Source of the DNA: Actinomycetota bacterium
GTDB lineage: Bacteria; Actinomycetota; UBA4738
Direction of reading: 5' to 3'
DNA length: 7,776 nt
NCBI GenBank assembly: GCA_005885015.1
Contig: VAYG01000103.1
Location: 16,785 to 24,560, forward strand
Under the pieces are notes generated by a model, which saw only the letters and a list, made by a program, of their open reading frames with translations, had not been told where the DNA came from and did not search any database. Position 1 is the first letter of the stretch. Every line of letters starts with the position of its first letter. Positions 1 through 6,446 of the stretch are shown in pieces. A program made the translations under genes and the position numbers.

Positions 1-610
1 CGGCGCCGAGATCGTGCTCACGCCCGCGGACAAGGGAACGAACGGGGCCATCGAGATCGCCGCGCGGATGGCCAAGGACGAGAAGTACTTCATGCCCTTC
101 CAGTACGGGAACCAGGCCAACCCCGAGGCGCACTACCAGGGAACGGGGGCCGAGATCGTCCGGGACCTTCCACAGGTCACCCACTTCGTGGCGGGGCTGG
201 GGACGGGGGGGACGCTCACCGGAGCCGGCAGGCGGCTGAAGGAGCACAGCCCCGAGGTGAAGGTCATCGCGGCCGAGCCGGAGCTCGGGGAGCTCGTCTA
301 CGGCCTGCGGTCACTGGAGGACGGCTTCGTTCCGCCCATCCTCGACGAGCGGATCCTCGACGGGAAGTTCCTCGTGTCGTCTGGAGATGCCCTTCGGGCC
401 ACCAGGGAGCTGACTCAGAAGGAGGGCATCTTCGCGGGCATCTCCTCGGGAGCGGTCGTGCACGTCGCCCGGCGAGTGGCGGAGCGTCTGGACGGCGGCG
501 ACGTGGTCTGCTTGCTCGCCGACGGTGGATGGAAGTATCTGTCCACCCATGCCTGGGCGGCCGATCTGCCCATGGCCGAGAAGCAGGTCGAGGAGACGTT
601 GTGGTGGTGA
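1..610 (+). CDS. cysM: Cysteine synthase CysM, C-terminal part (cut by window edge)
   Basis: This is a fold-type II PLP enzyme of the cysteine synthase family. The reading frame is open from the first base and enters the window at G-A-E-I-V-L-T-P, so the N-terminal part with the PLP lysine lies outside. Visible landmarks are the glycine-rich phosphate-binding loop GTGGTLTG, the ISSGA segment and the C-terminal LADGGWKYLS motif. These motifs, and a short tail ending L-W-W, resemble mycobacterial CysM, which uses O-phosphoserine and the sulfur carrier CysO rather than O-acetylserine. The substrate is inferred from that resemblance and from the downstream order murI, MBL protein, rph, rdgB, which follows the mycobacterial cysM neighbourhood. 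An ordinary O-acetylserine sulfhydrylase cannot be excluded without the N-terminal half. The stop is 15 bases before the murI start, so co-transcription is likely. Confidence 0.9.
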   Translation, partial: GAEIVLTPADKGTNGAIEIAARMAKDEKYFMPFQYGNQANPEAHYQGTGAEIVRDLPQVTHFVAGLGTGGTLTGAGRRLKEHSPEVKVIAAEPELGELVYGLRSLEDGFVPPILDERILDGKFLVSSGDALRATRELTQKEGIFAGISSGAVVHVARRVAERLDGGDVVCLLADGGWKYLSTHAWAADLPMAEKQVEETLWW

Positions 611-617
611 GGAGGGG
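611..617 (+). promoter_or_regulatory. Ribosome binding site of murI
   Basis: GGAGGGG sits directly after the cysM stop and 8 bases before the GTG at 626. This supports that GTG as the murI start. Confidence 0.7.
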
Positions 618-625
618 ACGTTCCG

Positions 626-1450
626 GTGACTGATCCGCGGCCGATCGGTGTCTTCGACTCCGGGGTGGGGGGCCTCACCGTGGTCCGCGCCATCATGGAC
701 GAGCTGCCGAACGAGGCCGTGCTGTACTTCGGCGACACGGCCCGGTGTCCCTACGGGCCGCGCTCGCTCGAGGAGATCCGCACGTTCGCCGTCCAGATCG
801 CCCACCATCTGTCCGGCCAGGACGTCAAGGCCATCGTGGTGGCGTGCAACGCGGCATCCTCCGCCGGGCTGGAGGACGTCACCGCCTCGGTTCCCGTGCC
901 CGTGGTCGGGGTGATCGAACCGGCGGTTCGCGCCGCGGTCAGGGCCACCCGCAACGGCCGGATCGGGTTGATCGGGACGGTGGCCACGGTCTCGAGCGGC
1001 GCCTATCAGCGCACACTCGACCGGCTCGACCCGCAGCGGTCGGCCCGGCTCGTCTCACGCGCCTGCCCGCTGTTCGTCGAGTCCGTCGAGCGCGGCGACA
1101 CCACCAGCCCCGGGCTGATGCGGGCCGCGGCCGAATATCTCGCCCCGCTCAGTGAGGCGGACGTTGACACGCTGATCCTCGGCTGCACCCACTACCCGTT
1201 GCTCCGAGGAGCCATCCACCACGTGATGGGACCGGGGGTTCTCCTGATCTCCTCGGCGGAGGAAGCCGCCGACGACCTGTACGACGTGCTCGCCTCGGGC
1301 GACCTCCTCCGCGAGGAGCCGGGTCCACCCGTTCACCGGTTCGAGTCGTCCGGGGATCCGGAGCGATTCGCGGAGCTCGGGCGACGGTTCCTTGGGCCGG
1401 AGTTCCCGGGGGCGCGCCACGTCGCGCTGGACATGGCAGGTCACCCGTGA
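626..1450 (+). CDS. murI: Glutamate racemase MurI
   Basis: This cofactor-independent racemase converts L-glutamate to D-glutamate for peptidoglycan in the cytoplasm. At 274 residues it has the normal family length. The N-terminal GVFDSGVGGLTV (residues 8-19) carries the conserved Asp11 and Ser12. The two catalytic cysteines are Cys74 (in VVACNAASS) and Cys187 (in LILGCTHYPLL). DTARCPYGPRS (37-47) is the substrate-loop region. The canonical C-N-T/S-A motif after the first cysteine reads C-N-A-A here, so the usual hydroxyl residue is lost; whether this affects substrate binding is unknown. The GTG start is chosen because of the ribosome binding site 8 bases upstream and alignment of the first motif at residue 8. 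The stop overlaps the start of the following MBL gene (TGATG), so translation is probably coupled. Confidence 0.96.
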   Translation: MTDPRPIGVFDSGVGGLTVVRAIMDELPNEAVLYFGDTARCPYGPRSLEEIRTFAVQIAHHLSGQDVKAIVVACNAASSAGLEDVTASVPVPVVGVIEPAVRAAVRATRNGRIGLIGTVATVSSGAYQRTLDRLDPQRSARLVSRACPLFVESVERGDTTSPGLMRAAAEYLAPLSEADVDTLILGCTHYPLLRGAIHHVMGPGVLLISSAEEAADDLYDVLASGDLLREEPGPPVHRFESSGDPERFAELGRRFLGPEFPGARHVALDMAGHP

Positions 1451-2178
1451 TGGAGCTGATCGTCCTCGGCGCGGGCGGCGGATGGGCCCGCCCGGGCGGT
1501 GCCGCTAGCGGCTACCTGGTCCGGGCCGACGGGTTCAACCTGTGGATCGATCTGGGAACGGGGACGCTGGCGAATCTCCAGCGGCACGTCGGCATCACCG
1601 ACGTGGACGCGGTCATCGTCTCCCACCGCCACTTCGACCATTTCCTCGACGTCTATCCGTTCTACCTGGCCCGCTGGTACGGGACGGATCAGCCGCCCAT
1701 CCCGCTGTTCGCTCCTCCGGGCATGTTCGAGCACGCCTTGCCGCTGGAGCAGGACCTCCCCAGGGCGTTCCAGGCAACGGTGATCGAGCCAGGAGACGGA
1801 TTCGAGGCCGGGCCGTTCCGGGTGAGGACCGCACCCATGCGCCACCCGGTTCCCACACTCGGGATGCGCCTGGAGTGCGAGGGTCGGGCCCTAGCCTACA
1901 GCGCGGACACCGGGACCAACGACGAACTGGTTCGCCTGGCGGCAGGAGCCGACGTCCTGCTGGCCGAGGCCACCTGGATCGAGCCGCCGTCGTGGGCCGA
2001 GCCGATCCACATGACCGCTTCTGAGACGGGGGAGGCCGCGCGGCGGGCCGGCGCGGCCCGGCTGGTGGTAACCCACGTCTGGCCGGAGAATCCGCGGGAG
2101 GTCGTTCGGGAACGGGCCGGAGCGGCCTTCGGAGGGGACGTCGAGCTCGCCGTGGAGGGGATGCGGGTGGAGCTGTGA
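1450..2178 (+). CDS. MBL-fold phosphodiesterase, Rv1339-like
   Basis: This 242-residue metallo-beta-lactamase-fold hydrolase has a full set of metal ligands: SHRHFDH (residues 58-64, the HxHxDH motif), His131 in R-H-P-V-P, Asp152 in YSADTGTND, and His208 in VVTHVWP. The N-terminal VLGAGGGWARPGG resembles the G-x-G-G strand that opens RNase Z-like and phosphodiesterase-like MBL proteins. In mycobacteria the gene between murI and rphA is Rv1339, reported as an atypical class II cAMP phosphodiesterase. The same role is inferred here from position and motifs, not shown. The start may be ATG 1450 or the adjacent GTG 1447; the ATG overlaps the murI stop and is preferred. The stop overlaps the GTG of rph by four bases. 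A tRNA-processing role is less likely because no RNase Z exosite arm is evident. Confidence 0.85.
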   Translation: MELIVLGAGGGWARPGGAASGYLVRADGFNLWIDLGTGTLANLQRHVGITDVDAVIVSHRHFDHFLDVYPFYLARWYGTDQPPIPLFAPPGMFEHALPLEQDLPRAFQATVIEPGDGFEAGPFRVRTAPMRHPVPTLGMRLECEGRALAYSADTGTNDELVRLAAGADVLLAEATWIEPPSWAEPIHMTASETGEAARRAGAARLVVTHVWPENPREVVRERAGAAFGGDVELAVEGMRVEL

Positions 2179-2903
2179 GCGAGCTGGTGCGCGTCGACGG
2201 CCGCGGACCGAGGGACGTCCGCCCACTCAAGGTGGAGATGGGCTATCTGGAGTGGGCCGAGGGATCCGCGTTGCTCGAGATGGGGAAGACCCGGGTCCTG
2301 GTGGCCGCCTCGTTCGAGCCGAAGGTCCCCAAGTTCCTCCAGGGGACTGGGAGCGGGTGGGTGACGGCTGAATACGCCATGCTGCCCCGGTCCACGGCCG
2401 TGCGGACCCCCCGCGAGGTCCAGTCGGGACGGCCCTCGGGGCGAACCCAGGAGATCCAACGGCTGGTCGGCCGGTCGCTCCGCTCCATCACCGCGCTCGA
2501 ACGGATGGGCGAGGGGACGATCTGGATCGATTGCGACGTCCTCCAGGCCGACGGCGGCACCAGGACCGCGTCGATCACCGCGGGCTACCTCGCCCTGGCC
2601 CAGGCCGTTGGCCGTCTGTCCGGCACCGGCGCGATGCCCGCCGACGTCCTCACCGACTCCGTGGCGGCGATCAGCGCCGGGATCGTCCAGGACGAGTTCC
2701 TCCTGGACCTCTGCTACGAGGAGGACGCCCGGGCGGAGGTCGACTTCAACGTTGTCATGACCGGGTCCGGCGAGCTCGTGGAGCTCCAGGGAACGGCAGA
2801 GGGGAAGGCATTCACCCGGACCCAGCTGGACAGGTTGATCGATCTCGCCGCCGAGGGCATCCGGAGCCTCACCGATTTCCAACAGCAGTCGCTGGCCCGC
2901 TGA
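2175..2903 (+). CDS. rph: Ribonuclease PH
   Basis: RNase PH is a phosphate-dependent 3'-5' exoribonuclease that trims tRNA 3' ends and works as a ring-shaped hexamer. At 242 residues the length is typical. Conserved blocks occur in order: R-x-D-G-R near the N-terminus (residues 6-10), GWVTAEYAMLPRST (61-74), the phosphate-binding arginine region around Arg86, GRTQEIQRLVGRSLR (89-103), CDVLQADGGTRTASIT (120-135), the acidic pair Asp184 and Asp190 in the Y-E-E-D and D-F-N-V-V-M-T segments, and VELQGTAEG near the C-terminus. All expected catalytic residues appear present. The GTG start overlaps the preceding stop (GTGA), which indicates translational coupling. The gene lies directly before rdgB, as in most Actinomycetota. 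Confidence 0.96.
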   Translation: MSELVRVDGRGPRDVRPLKVEMGYLEWAEGSALLEMGKTRVLVAASFEPKVPKFLQGTGSGWVTAEYAMLPRSTAVRTPREVQSGRPSGRTQEIQRLVGRSLRSITALERMGEGTIWIDCDVLQADGGTRTASITAGYLALAQAVGRLSGTGAMPADVLTDSVAAISAGIVQDEFLLDLCYEEDARAEVDFNVVMTGSGELVELQGTAEGKAFTRTQLDRLIDLAAEGIRSLTDFQQQSLAR

Positions 2904-2905
2904 GC

Positions 2906-3498
2906 GTGCCGTTCCCCGACGAGCTGGCCCTGGCCACGAGGAATCCGGGGAAGATCCGGGAGATCCTGGCCATCTGCGCGGATTGGCCGGTCCGGTGGGT
3001 GCTGGCCGAATCGGTCGGTGGCTCGCGTCCTCACCGGGTCGCCGACTGCTGGACAACGCCGTCATCAAGGCGAAGACGGTCGCCGGCGCCGTGGGCATCC
3101 CGGCCGTTGCGGACGACTCCGGCATCGAGGTCGACGCGCTCGGCGGTGTCCCCGGACCACGCTCGGCCCGGTTCGCCGGCCCGGCCGCGACGGATGAGGC
3201 GAACCTTCGCCTGTTGATCGAGCGCCTTTGGGCGGTGCCTGAGCCGAAGCGCTCCGCCCGGTATCGCTGCGTGGCCGCGTGTGTGTGGCCGGAGGGCCGG
3301 ACCGTGACGGCCGAGGGCATCTGCGAGGGCCGCCTCACTCTGGAGCCTCGCGGGACGGGCGGATTCGGCTACGACCCCATCTTCATCCCCGACGGGGAGC
3401 AGCGAACGATGGCCGAGCTGTCGCCGGGGGAGAAGAACCGTATCAGCCACCGCGGCATCGCCCTTCGCGGGCTGGGGGAGTTGCTGGCGGCCGGGTGA
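2906..3498 (+). pseudogene. rdgB: rdgB, dITP/XTP pyrophosphatase, split by an apparent frameshift
   Basis: RdgB hydrolyses deaminated purine nucleoside triphosphates (dITP, XTP) to monophosphates, keeping them out of DNA and RNA. A GTG at 2906, two bases after the rph stop, opens the N-terminal part with LALATRNPGKIREIL, the substrate-binding T-x-N-x-G-K motif. The rest (LLDNAVIKAKT, PAVADDSGIEVDALGG, GTGGFGYDPIFIP, ISHRG) is in another frame and ends at 3498. The frame must change by one base between about 3035 and 3055. At that point the family's metal-binding E-T-G-x-T segment is absent. A loss of 13 bases after the V-A-[D/E] codons at about 3039-3046 would restore both frame and segment; a single-base loss would restore only the frame. 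The downstream part alone (a TTG at 2983 is possible) would lack the N-terminal motif and is unlikely to be active. A true mutation and an assembly error are both possible. Confidence 0.85.
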
Positions 3499-3508
3499 GG
3501 CACGGGGC

Positions 3509-4144
3509 TCAGCGCAGGACGATCTCTCCCGAGTCCGTGGCGATGCCCACGCCGAGCACGCCGGGCGGACCTCCCACCACTCGAACCGGCAACTGCTCAC
3601 CATCCAACCAGTCCTTCAGGCGCAGAGCATCGGTCCCCACCTCGATCCAGCTGATCCCCTTGGGGCTCGATGCGTGATCGGCTGCGGCACGACCGGGATG
3701 CAGCTCGGGCGGGACGTCCCATGAGATGAAGAAGGGAACGGAAGGATCGACCATCGCCTCCTGGAGGCCGGCCGACCTCCACCGGAGGACGGTCCCATCG
3801 GGTCGGGTTCGCGAACCGGTTGTCACATCGAGTCCGAGCGTCGCCGCGTGGCGCTCGACGTCGTCGACGGCCACGCACCACCCGATGAACCCGTCACCGC
3901 CTTCGAGCTGCTCCATGAGGTGGCGCCCGAGGAAGGACCGTCCCGCCTCCTCCGGGTCGAGGATCGCGATCAGCTCGATGTAGTCGGGGCCGAGCGGGAC
4001 GATCCGGTTTCCGGTGCCCCAACCGGCGTGGCGGCCTCCGACCACCGAGCCCAATCCGAACTCGTTCTTGAGCGTGACCGCCGCCTCGTCGAGATCGCGA
4101 ACCGCCCGCACGACGTGATCGATCCGAGCCGCCGCCATGGCCAT
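3509..4144 (-). CDS. Glyoxalase-3/VOC-like domain protein
   Basis: This 211-residue protein begins with ARIDHVVRAVRDLDEA, the typical first strand of vicinal-oxygen-chelate (VOC) domains, with a candidate metal ligand at His10. GPDYIELIAILD follows, with a candidate Glu57. After a first module of about 130 residues, a second weaker half contains ISWDVPPELHPGR and SPKGISWIEVG. This resembles the Glyoxalase_3 type of single-chain VOC proteins. The substrate is unknown; family members include lyases, dioxygenases and resistance proteins. No signal peptide or membrane segment is seen. The start is ATG 4144 or the in-frame ATG 4138; neither has a clear ribosome binding site. The gene lies 28 bases after the CBS-domain gene on the same strand and converges on rdgB with only 10 bases between stops. 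Family assignment is fairly secure; function is not. Confidence 0.8.
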   Translation of the reverse strand: MAMAAARIDHVVRAVRDLDEAAVTLKNEFGLGSVVGGRHAGWGTGNRIVPLGPDYIELIAILDPEEAGRSFLGRHLMEQLEGGDGFIGWCVAVDDVERHAATLGLDVTTGSRTRPDGTVLRWRSAGLQEAMVDPSVPFFISWDVPPELHPGRAAADHASSPKGISWIEVGTDALRLKDWLDGEQLPVRVVGGPPGVLGVGIATDSGEIVLR

Positions 4145-4172
4145 GATGATGAACCCACGCCGGGCCGGCTGG

Positions 4173-4667
4173 CTAGCTGGCCCGCCGCTTGTGACGGACT
4201 CGGTCGGGCGTGCCGCGGTCCGCGGTCTCGTTCTGGGTCGTGGTGCTCTCGGATTCGGAGACGGCCTTCAAGGCCTCGCCGACCTCGCGAGTGCTGGCGT
4301 CCGCCCAGGCCACGTCCCCGAGCGAGAGGATGCCGACGAGCTCCTCCCGTTTCATCACCGGAAGGCGCCGGATCCGGTGCCGCTCCATGAGCTCGCGGGC
4401 CTCCGCCAGGCGCATGTCCGGCGTCACCGTCACCGGCGAACGCGTGGCGATGTCCCCGACCCGGATGGATTCGGGGTCCTGCCGTTCTGCAAGCACCCGA
4501 ACCACGAGGTCCCTGTCCGTGACCAATCCCACGAGCTGCCCGTCCTTCACCACGGGAAGAGCCCCCACGTCCTCGGACTTCATCAAGCCGGCCGCGTCGG
4601 ATGCGTTCATGTCCGGCCGCACCGTCTGGGGGGATTCGGTCATGGCGTGACGGACGAGGATGGACAT
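4173..4667 (-). CDS. Two-CBS-domain protein
   Basis: This 164-residue cytoplasmic protein consists mainly of a tandem CBS pair (Bateman module), which in this family binds adenine nucleotides and acts as an energy or redox sensor. CBS1 spans about residues 9-60 (motifs TVRPDMNASDAAGLM and GALPVVKDGQLVGLVTDRDL). CBS2 spans about 72-126 (TVTPDMRLAEARELM and RRLPVMKREELVGILSLGDV). The G-x-V-T/S-x-x-D-hydrophobic ends of each domain are intact, the second as S-L-G-D. A polar, serine/threonine-rich and then basic tail (about 135-164) follows and has no recognisable fold. No catalytic domain is fused, so it is probably a stand-alone sensor of the kind common in Actinomycetota. The start ATG has a GGGAGG ribosome binding site 6 bases upstream. 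The VOC-like gene probably follows in the same transcript. Confidence 0.9.
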   Translation of the reverse strand: MSILVRHAMTESPQTVRPDMNASDAAGLMKSEDVGALPVVKDGQLVGLVTDRDLVVRVLAERQDPESIRVGDIATRSPVTVTPDMRLAEARELMERHRIRRLPVMKREELVGILSLGDVAWADASTREVGEALKAVSESESTTTQNETADRGTPDRVRHKRRAS

Positions 4668-4673
4668 GGAGGG

Positions 4674-4679
4674 CCTCCC
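4674..4679 (-). promoter_or_regulatory. Ribosome binding site of the CBS-domain gene
   Basis: Read on the minus strand, GGGAGG lies 6 bases before the ATG at 4667 and fixes that start. It sits inside a short 5-base-arm inverted repeat (4668-4678) that could pair with it, although the stem is too small to claim regulation. Confidence 0.6.
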
Positions 4680-4780
4680 TTCCGGAGTTTCACGTTCGTA
4701 GTTACCCCGTCAGGTCCCGGGATACGCCGGTTGGACCTCGTTTGGTCGGTCTGGTTCGGCGCGGGCGGGCGGGGGTATAT

Positions 4781-5449
4781 ATGCGAGCCGTGCCCGACAT
4801 CTCCTTCGAGGGTTGGAACGTCGACGAGCCGACCTTCCTTCGCATGGCGAAGGAAGCGATCGACGCCATCGACGATGCGGGGATCCCGTATGCGTTCATC
4901 GGCGGGATCGCCTCCGCCCTGCATGGGCGTCCCCGGTGGACGCACGACGTCGACATCTTCGTCCGGCCCGAGGACGCGCCGCGGACGCTTGACGCGCTGG
5001 CCGGGGCGGGGTTCGCCACGCAGCGCACCGATTCCTTCTGGCTCTTCAAGGGCATCAAGGCGGGCGTCCTGGTCGACGTCATCTTCCGCTCGACGGGCGA
5101 CATCTACCTGGATGACGAGATGCTGGCCAGGACCTCACTGGAGGAATTCAAGGGGCTGCGCCTGAGGGTGGTGGCACCCGAGGATCTGGTGGTGATCAAG
5201 GCGGTGGTGCACGACGAGAAGACCCCTCGCCACTGGTTCGACGCACTGGGCATCGTCGCCCGGGCCGAGCTCGACTGGGACTACCTGATCCGCCGGGCTC
5301 GGCGAGCAGCCCGGCGGGTCGCCAGCCTCCTCCTCTATGCCCAGTCCAACGACATCGCCGTGCCGGCCTCGGCGATCCGGTCCCTGATCGACGTGATCCT
5401 CGAGCCGGAGGCCGCCTCGCCGGCGGCTCCCGGGAGGATGTCGGCATGA
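4781..5449 (+). CDS. Minimal nucleotidyltransferase (AbiEii/MNT-like fold)
   Basis: This 222-residue protein of the DNA polymerase beta-type nucleotidyltransferase superfamily has the sequence AFIGGIASALHGRPRWTHD at residues 38-56. This gives the G-G-x-x-A...H-G motif at Gly41-Gly42, then T-x-D-V-D with Asp56 and Asp58 as metal ligands, and Asp99 (VLVDVIF) as the third carboxylate. The active site therefore looks complete. VVAPEDLVVIKAV, shortly after residue 125, is the segment found in AbiEii-like and related NTases, and an Arg-rich helical part follows. Such proteins transfer a nucleotide to tRNA, protein or small-molecule acceptors, and some are toxins; the acceptor here is unknown. The ATG is preceded at 5 bases by a G-run (GGCGGGGG) that can serve as ribosome binding site. 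The frame is open further upstream, but that part overlaps the divergent CBS gene and has no motif. Its stop overlaps the BON gene start. Confidence 0.82.
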   Translation: MRAVPDISFEGWNVDEPTFLRMAKEAIDAIDDAGIPYAFIGGIASALHGRPRWTHDVDIFVRPEDAPRTLDALAGAGFATQRTDSFWLFKGIKAGVLVDVIFRSTGDIYLDDEMLARTSLEEFKGLRLRVVAPEDLVVIKAVVHDEKTPRHWFDALGIVARAELDWDYLIRRARRAARRVASLLLYAQSNDIAVPASAIRSLIDVILEPEAASPAAPGRMSA

Positions 5450-5721
5450 AGGGGGGCGGCCCGGCGGAGCGCGGCCAGCCGGACCACTATCTCGTGCAAC
5501 ACGTCCGCGAGGCCCTGGCGGCCGATCCCAGGGTGGGCGAGCTCCACGTGGAGGTGACCATGGCCGGCGACCGAGTGTTCATCACGGGGGCCGTGCCGTC
5601 CGAGGAACGGAGGACCGTCATCGCCGCGGTCGTCGAGGAGCTGCTGCCCGATCACGAGGTATCGAACCACGTGACCGTGGAGCCCATCTCCGGGGTTCCG
5701 GAGGTCGAGCAGCTCGGATGA
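5446..5721 (+). CDS. Small BON-domain protein
   Basis: This 91-residue protein is almost entirely one BON domain (about residues 13-80). Its pattern is a first helix (DHYLVQHVREALAADPRV), a beta strand with the conserved glycine in VFITGAVPSEERR, a second helix, and a final strand VSNHVTVEP. BON domains usually bind phospholipid or act as interaction modules in periplasmic proteins such as OsmY. This one has no signal peptide or transmembrane segment, so it should act in the cytoplasm. A GGGAGG ribosome binding site ends 8 bases before the ATG. The start overlaps the nucleotidyltransferase stop (ATGA), and its own stop overlaps the next start in the same way. That coupling suggests the three proteins are made together. 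A role as partner or adaptor for either enzyme is inference. Confidence 0.85.
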   Translation: MKGGGPAERGQPDHYLVQHVREALAADPRVGELHVEVTMAGDRVFITGAVPSEERRTVIAAVVEELLPDHEVSNHVTVEPISGVPEVEQLG

Positions 5722-6446
5722 TCCGCGTGGCTGCGGCGGGGGACCTCCATTTCGGGGCCGACCTTCGAGGCACCCTCCGCCCGCATCTGGAGTCGTTGCC
5801 GGAACGCGCGGACCTGCTGCTCCTGGCCGGAGACCTCACCCGGGTCGGTGATCCCGGGGAGGCGGCGATCCTGGCCGAGGAGTTGGGAGACCCACCCCTT
5901 CCGGTCGTGGCCGTTCTTGGGAACCACGACTACCAATCGGACCGGGAAGCTGAGGTGAGGAAGCTCCTTTCGGAAAGCGGGATCCAGGTGCTCGAGGGAG
6001 AGAGCGTGGTCATCGAATTCGACGGACAGCGGGTTGGGATCGCCGGCTCCAAGGGGTTCGGCGGAGGCTTCGCCGGCGCCTGCGGGAGCGACTTCGGAGA
6101 GCCCGAGATGAAGGCGTTCATCCGCCACACCAAGGAGATCGCCGAGGAGCTGGAGGGAGCGTTGTCCGGTCTCGACACGAACGTGCGGGTCGTGCTCCTG
6201 CACTACGCGCCCATCGAGCAGACCCTGCAAGGGGAGCGGCCGGAGATCTACCCGTTCCTGGGGAGCTACCTGCTGGGCGAGGCCGTGGACCGGGCCGGAG
6301 CGGACCTGGTCATCCACGGGCATGCGCACCGGGGGACCGAGAAGGGCGTGACGCCGGGCGGTGTCCCGGTGCGTAACGTCGCCCTGCCCGTGATCCGTCG
6401 CCCGTACAACGTCTACTGCCTCGAGGATGGCCGTCCCCTCAGCTGA
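5718..6446 (+). CDS. Calcineurin-like metallophosphoesterase
   Basis: This 242-residue cytoplasmic phosphoesterase has all five metal-binding blocks: Asp9 and His11 (A-A-G-D-L-H-F-G), Asp39 (LLLLAGDLT), Asn69-His70 (VLGNHDY), His162 (VLLHYAP) and HGHAHRG (200-206). Members of this superfamily cleave phosphomono- or diesters in nucleotides, cyclic nucleotides, proteins or nucleic acids; the substrate here is not evident. An insert at about 110-150 (GSKGFGGGFAG followed by an acidic helix) lies between the third and fourth blocks. Its C-terminal region reads V-R-N-V-A-L-P-V, the usual last strand. The start is the ATG in the ATGA overlap with the BON gene. It is the last gene of the three-gene unit, and its stop lies inside a perfect 14-base palindrome. 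Confidence 0.92.
   Translation: MIRVAAAGDLHFGADLRGTLRPHLESLPERADLLLLAGDLTRVGDPGEAAILAEELGDPPLPVVAVLGNHDYQSDREAEVRKLLSESGIQVLEGESVVIEFDGQRVGIAGSKGFGGGFAGACGSDFGEPEMKAFIRHTKEIAEELEGALSGLDTNVRVVLLHYAPIEQTLQGERPEIYPFLGSYLLGEAVDRAGADLVIHGHAHRGTEKGVTPGGVPVRNVALPVIRRPYNVYCLEDGRPLS

Noticed and set aside
311..808. A 165-codon minus-strand frame over the cysM-murI junction
   Set aside because: It is antisense to two strongly conserved genes, with no domain and no convincing ribosome binding site.
1896..3338. A 480-codon open frame on the minus strand opposite the MBL, rph and rdgB genes
   Set aside because: It lies opposite three recognisable conserved genes, its translation is rich in Arg, Pro, Ala and Gly with no domain, and long antisense frames are expected in GC-rich DNA.
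2983..3498. rdgB as an intact 171-residue gene from TTG 2983
   Set aside because: The first about 20 residues do not match the family, and the essential N-terminal T-x-N-x-G-K motif is found just upstream in another frame. The gene is better read as frameshifted.
4161..4184. CGGGCC...GGCCCG inverted repeat between the CBS and VOC genes as a terminator
   Set aside because: It has six-base arms with a 12-base loop and no T-run on either strand. Such repeats are common by chance in GC-rich DNA.
4601..4780. A 60-residue N-terminal extension of the nucleotidyltransferase
   Set aside because: It overlaps the divergent CBS gene start and its ribosome binding site and shows no motif. ATG 4781 gives a normal family length.
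4137..5165. A 342-codon plus-strand frame across the CBS gene and nucleotidyltransferase
   Set aside because: The translation is low-complexity and matches no family. The CBS and nucleotidyltransferase frames carry full motifs in the same bases.
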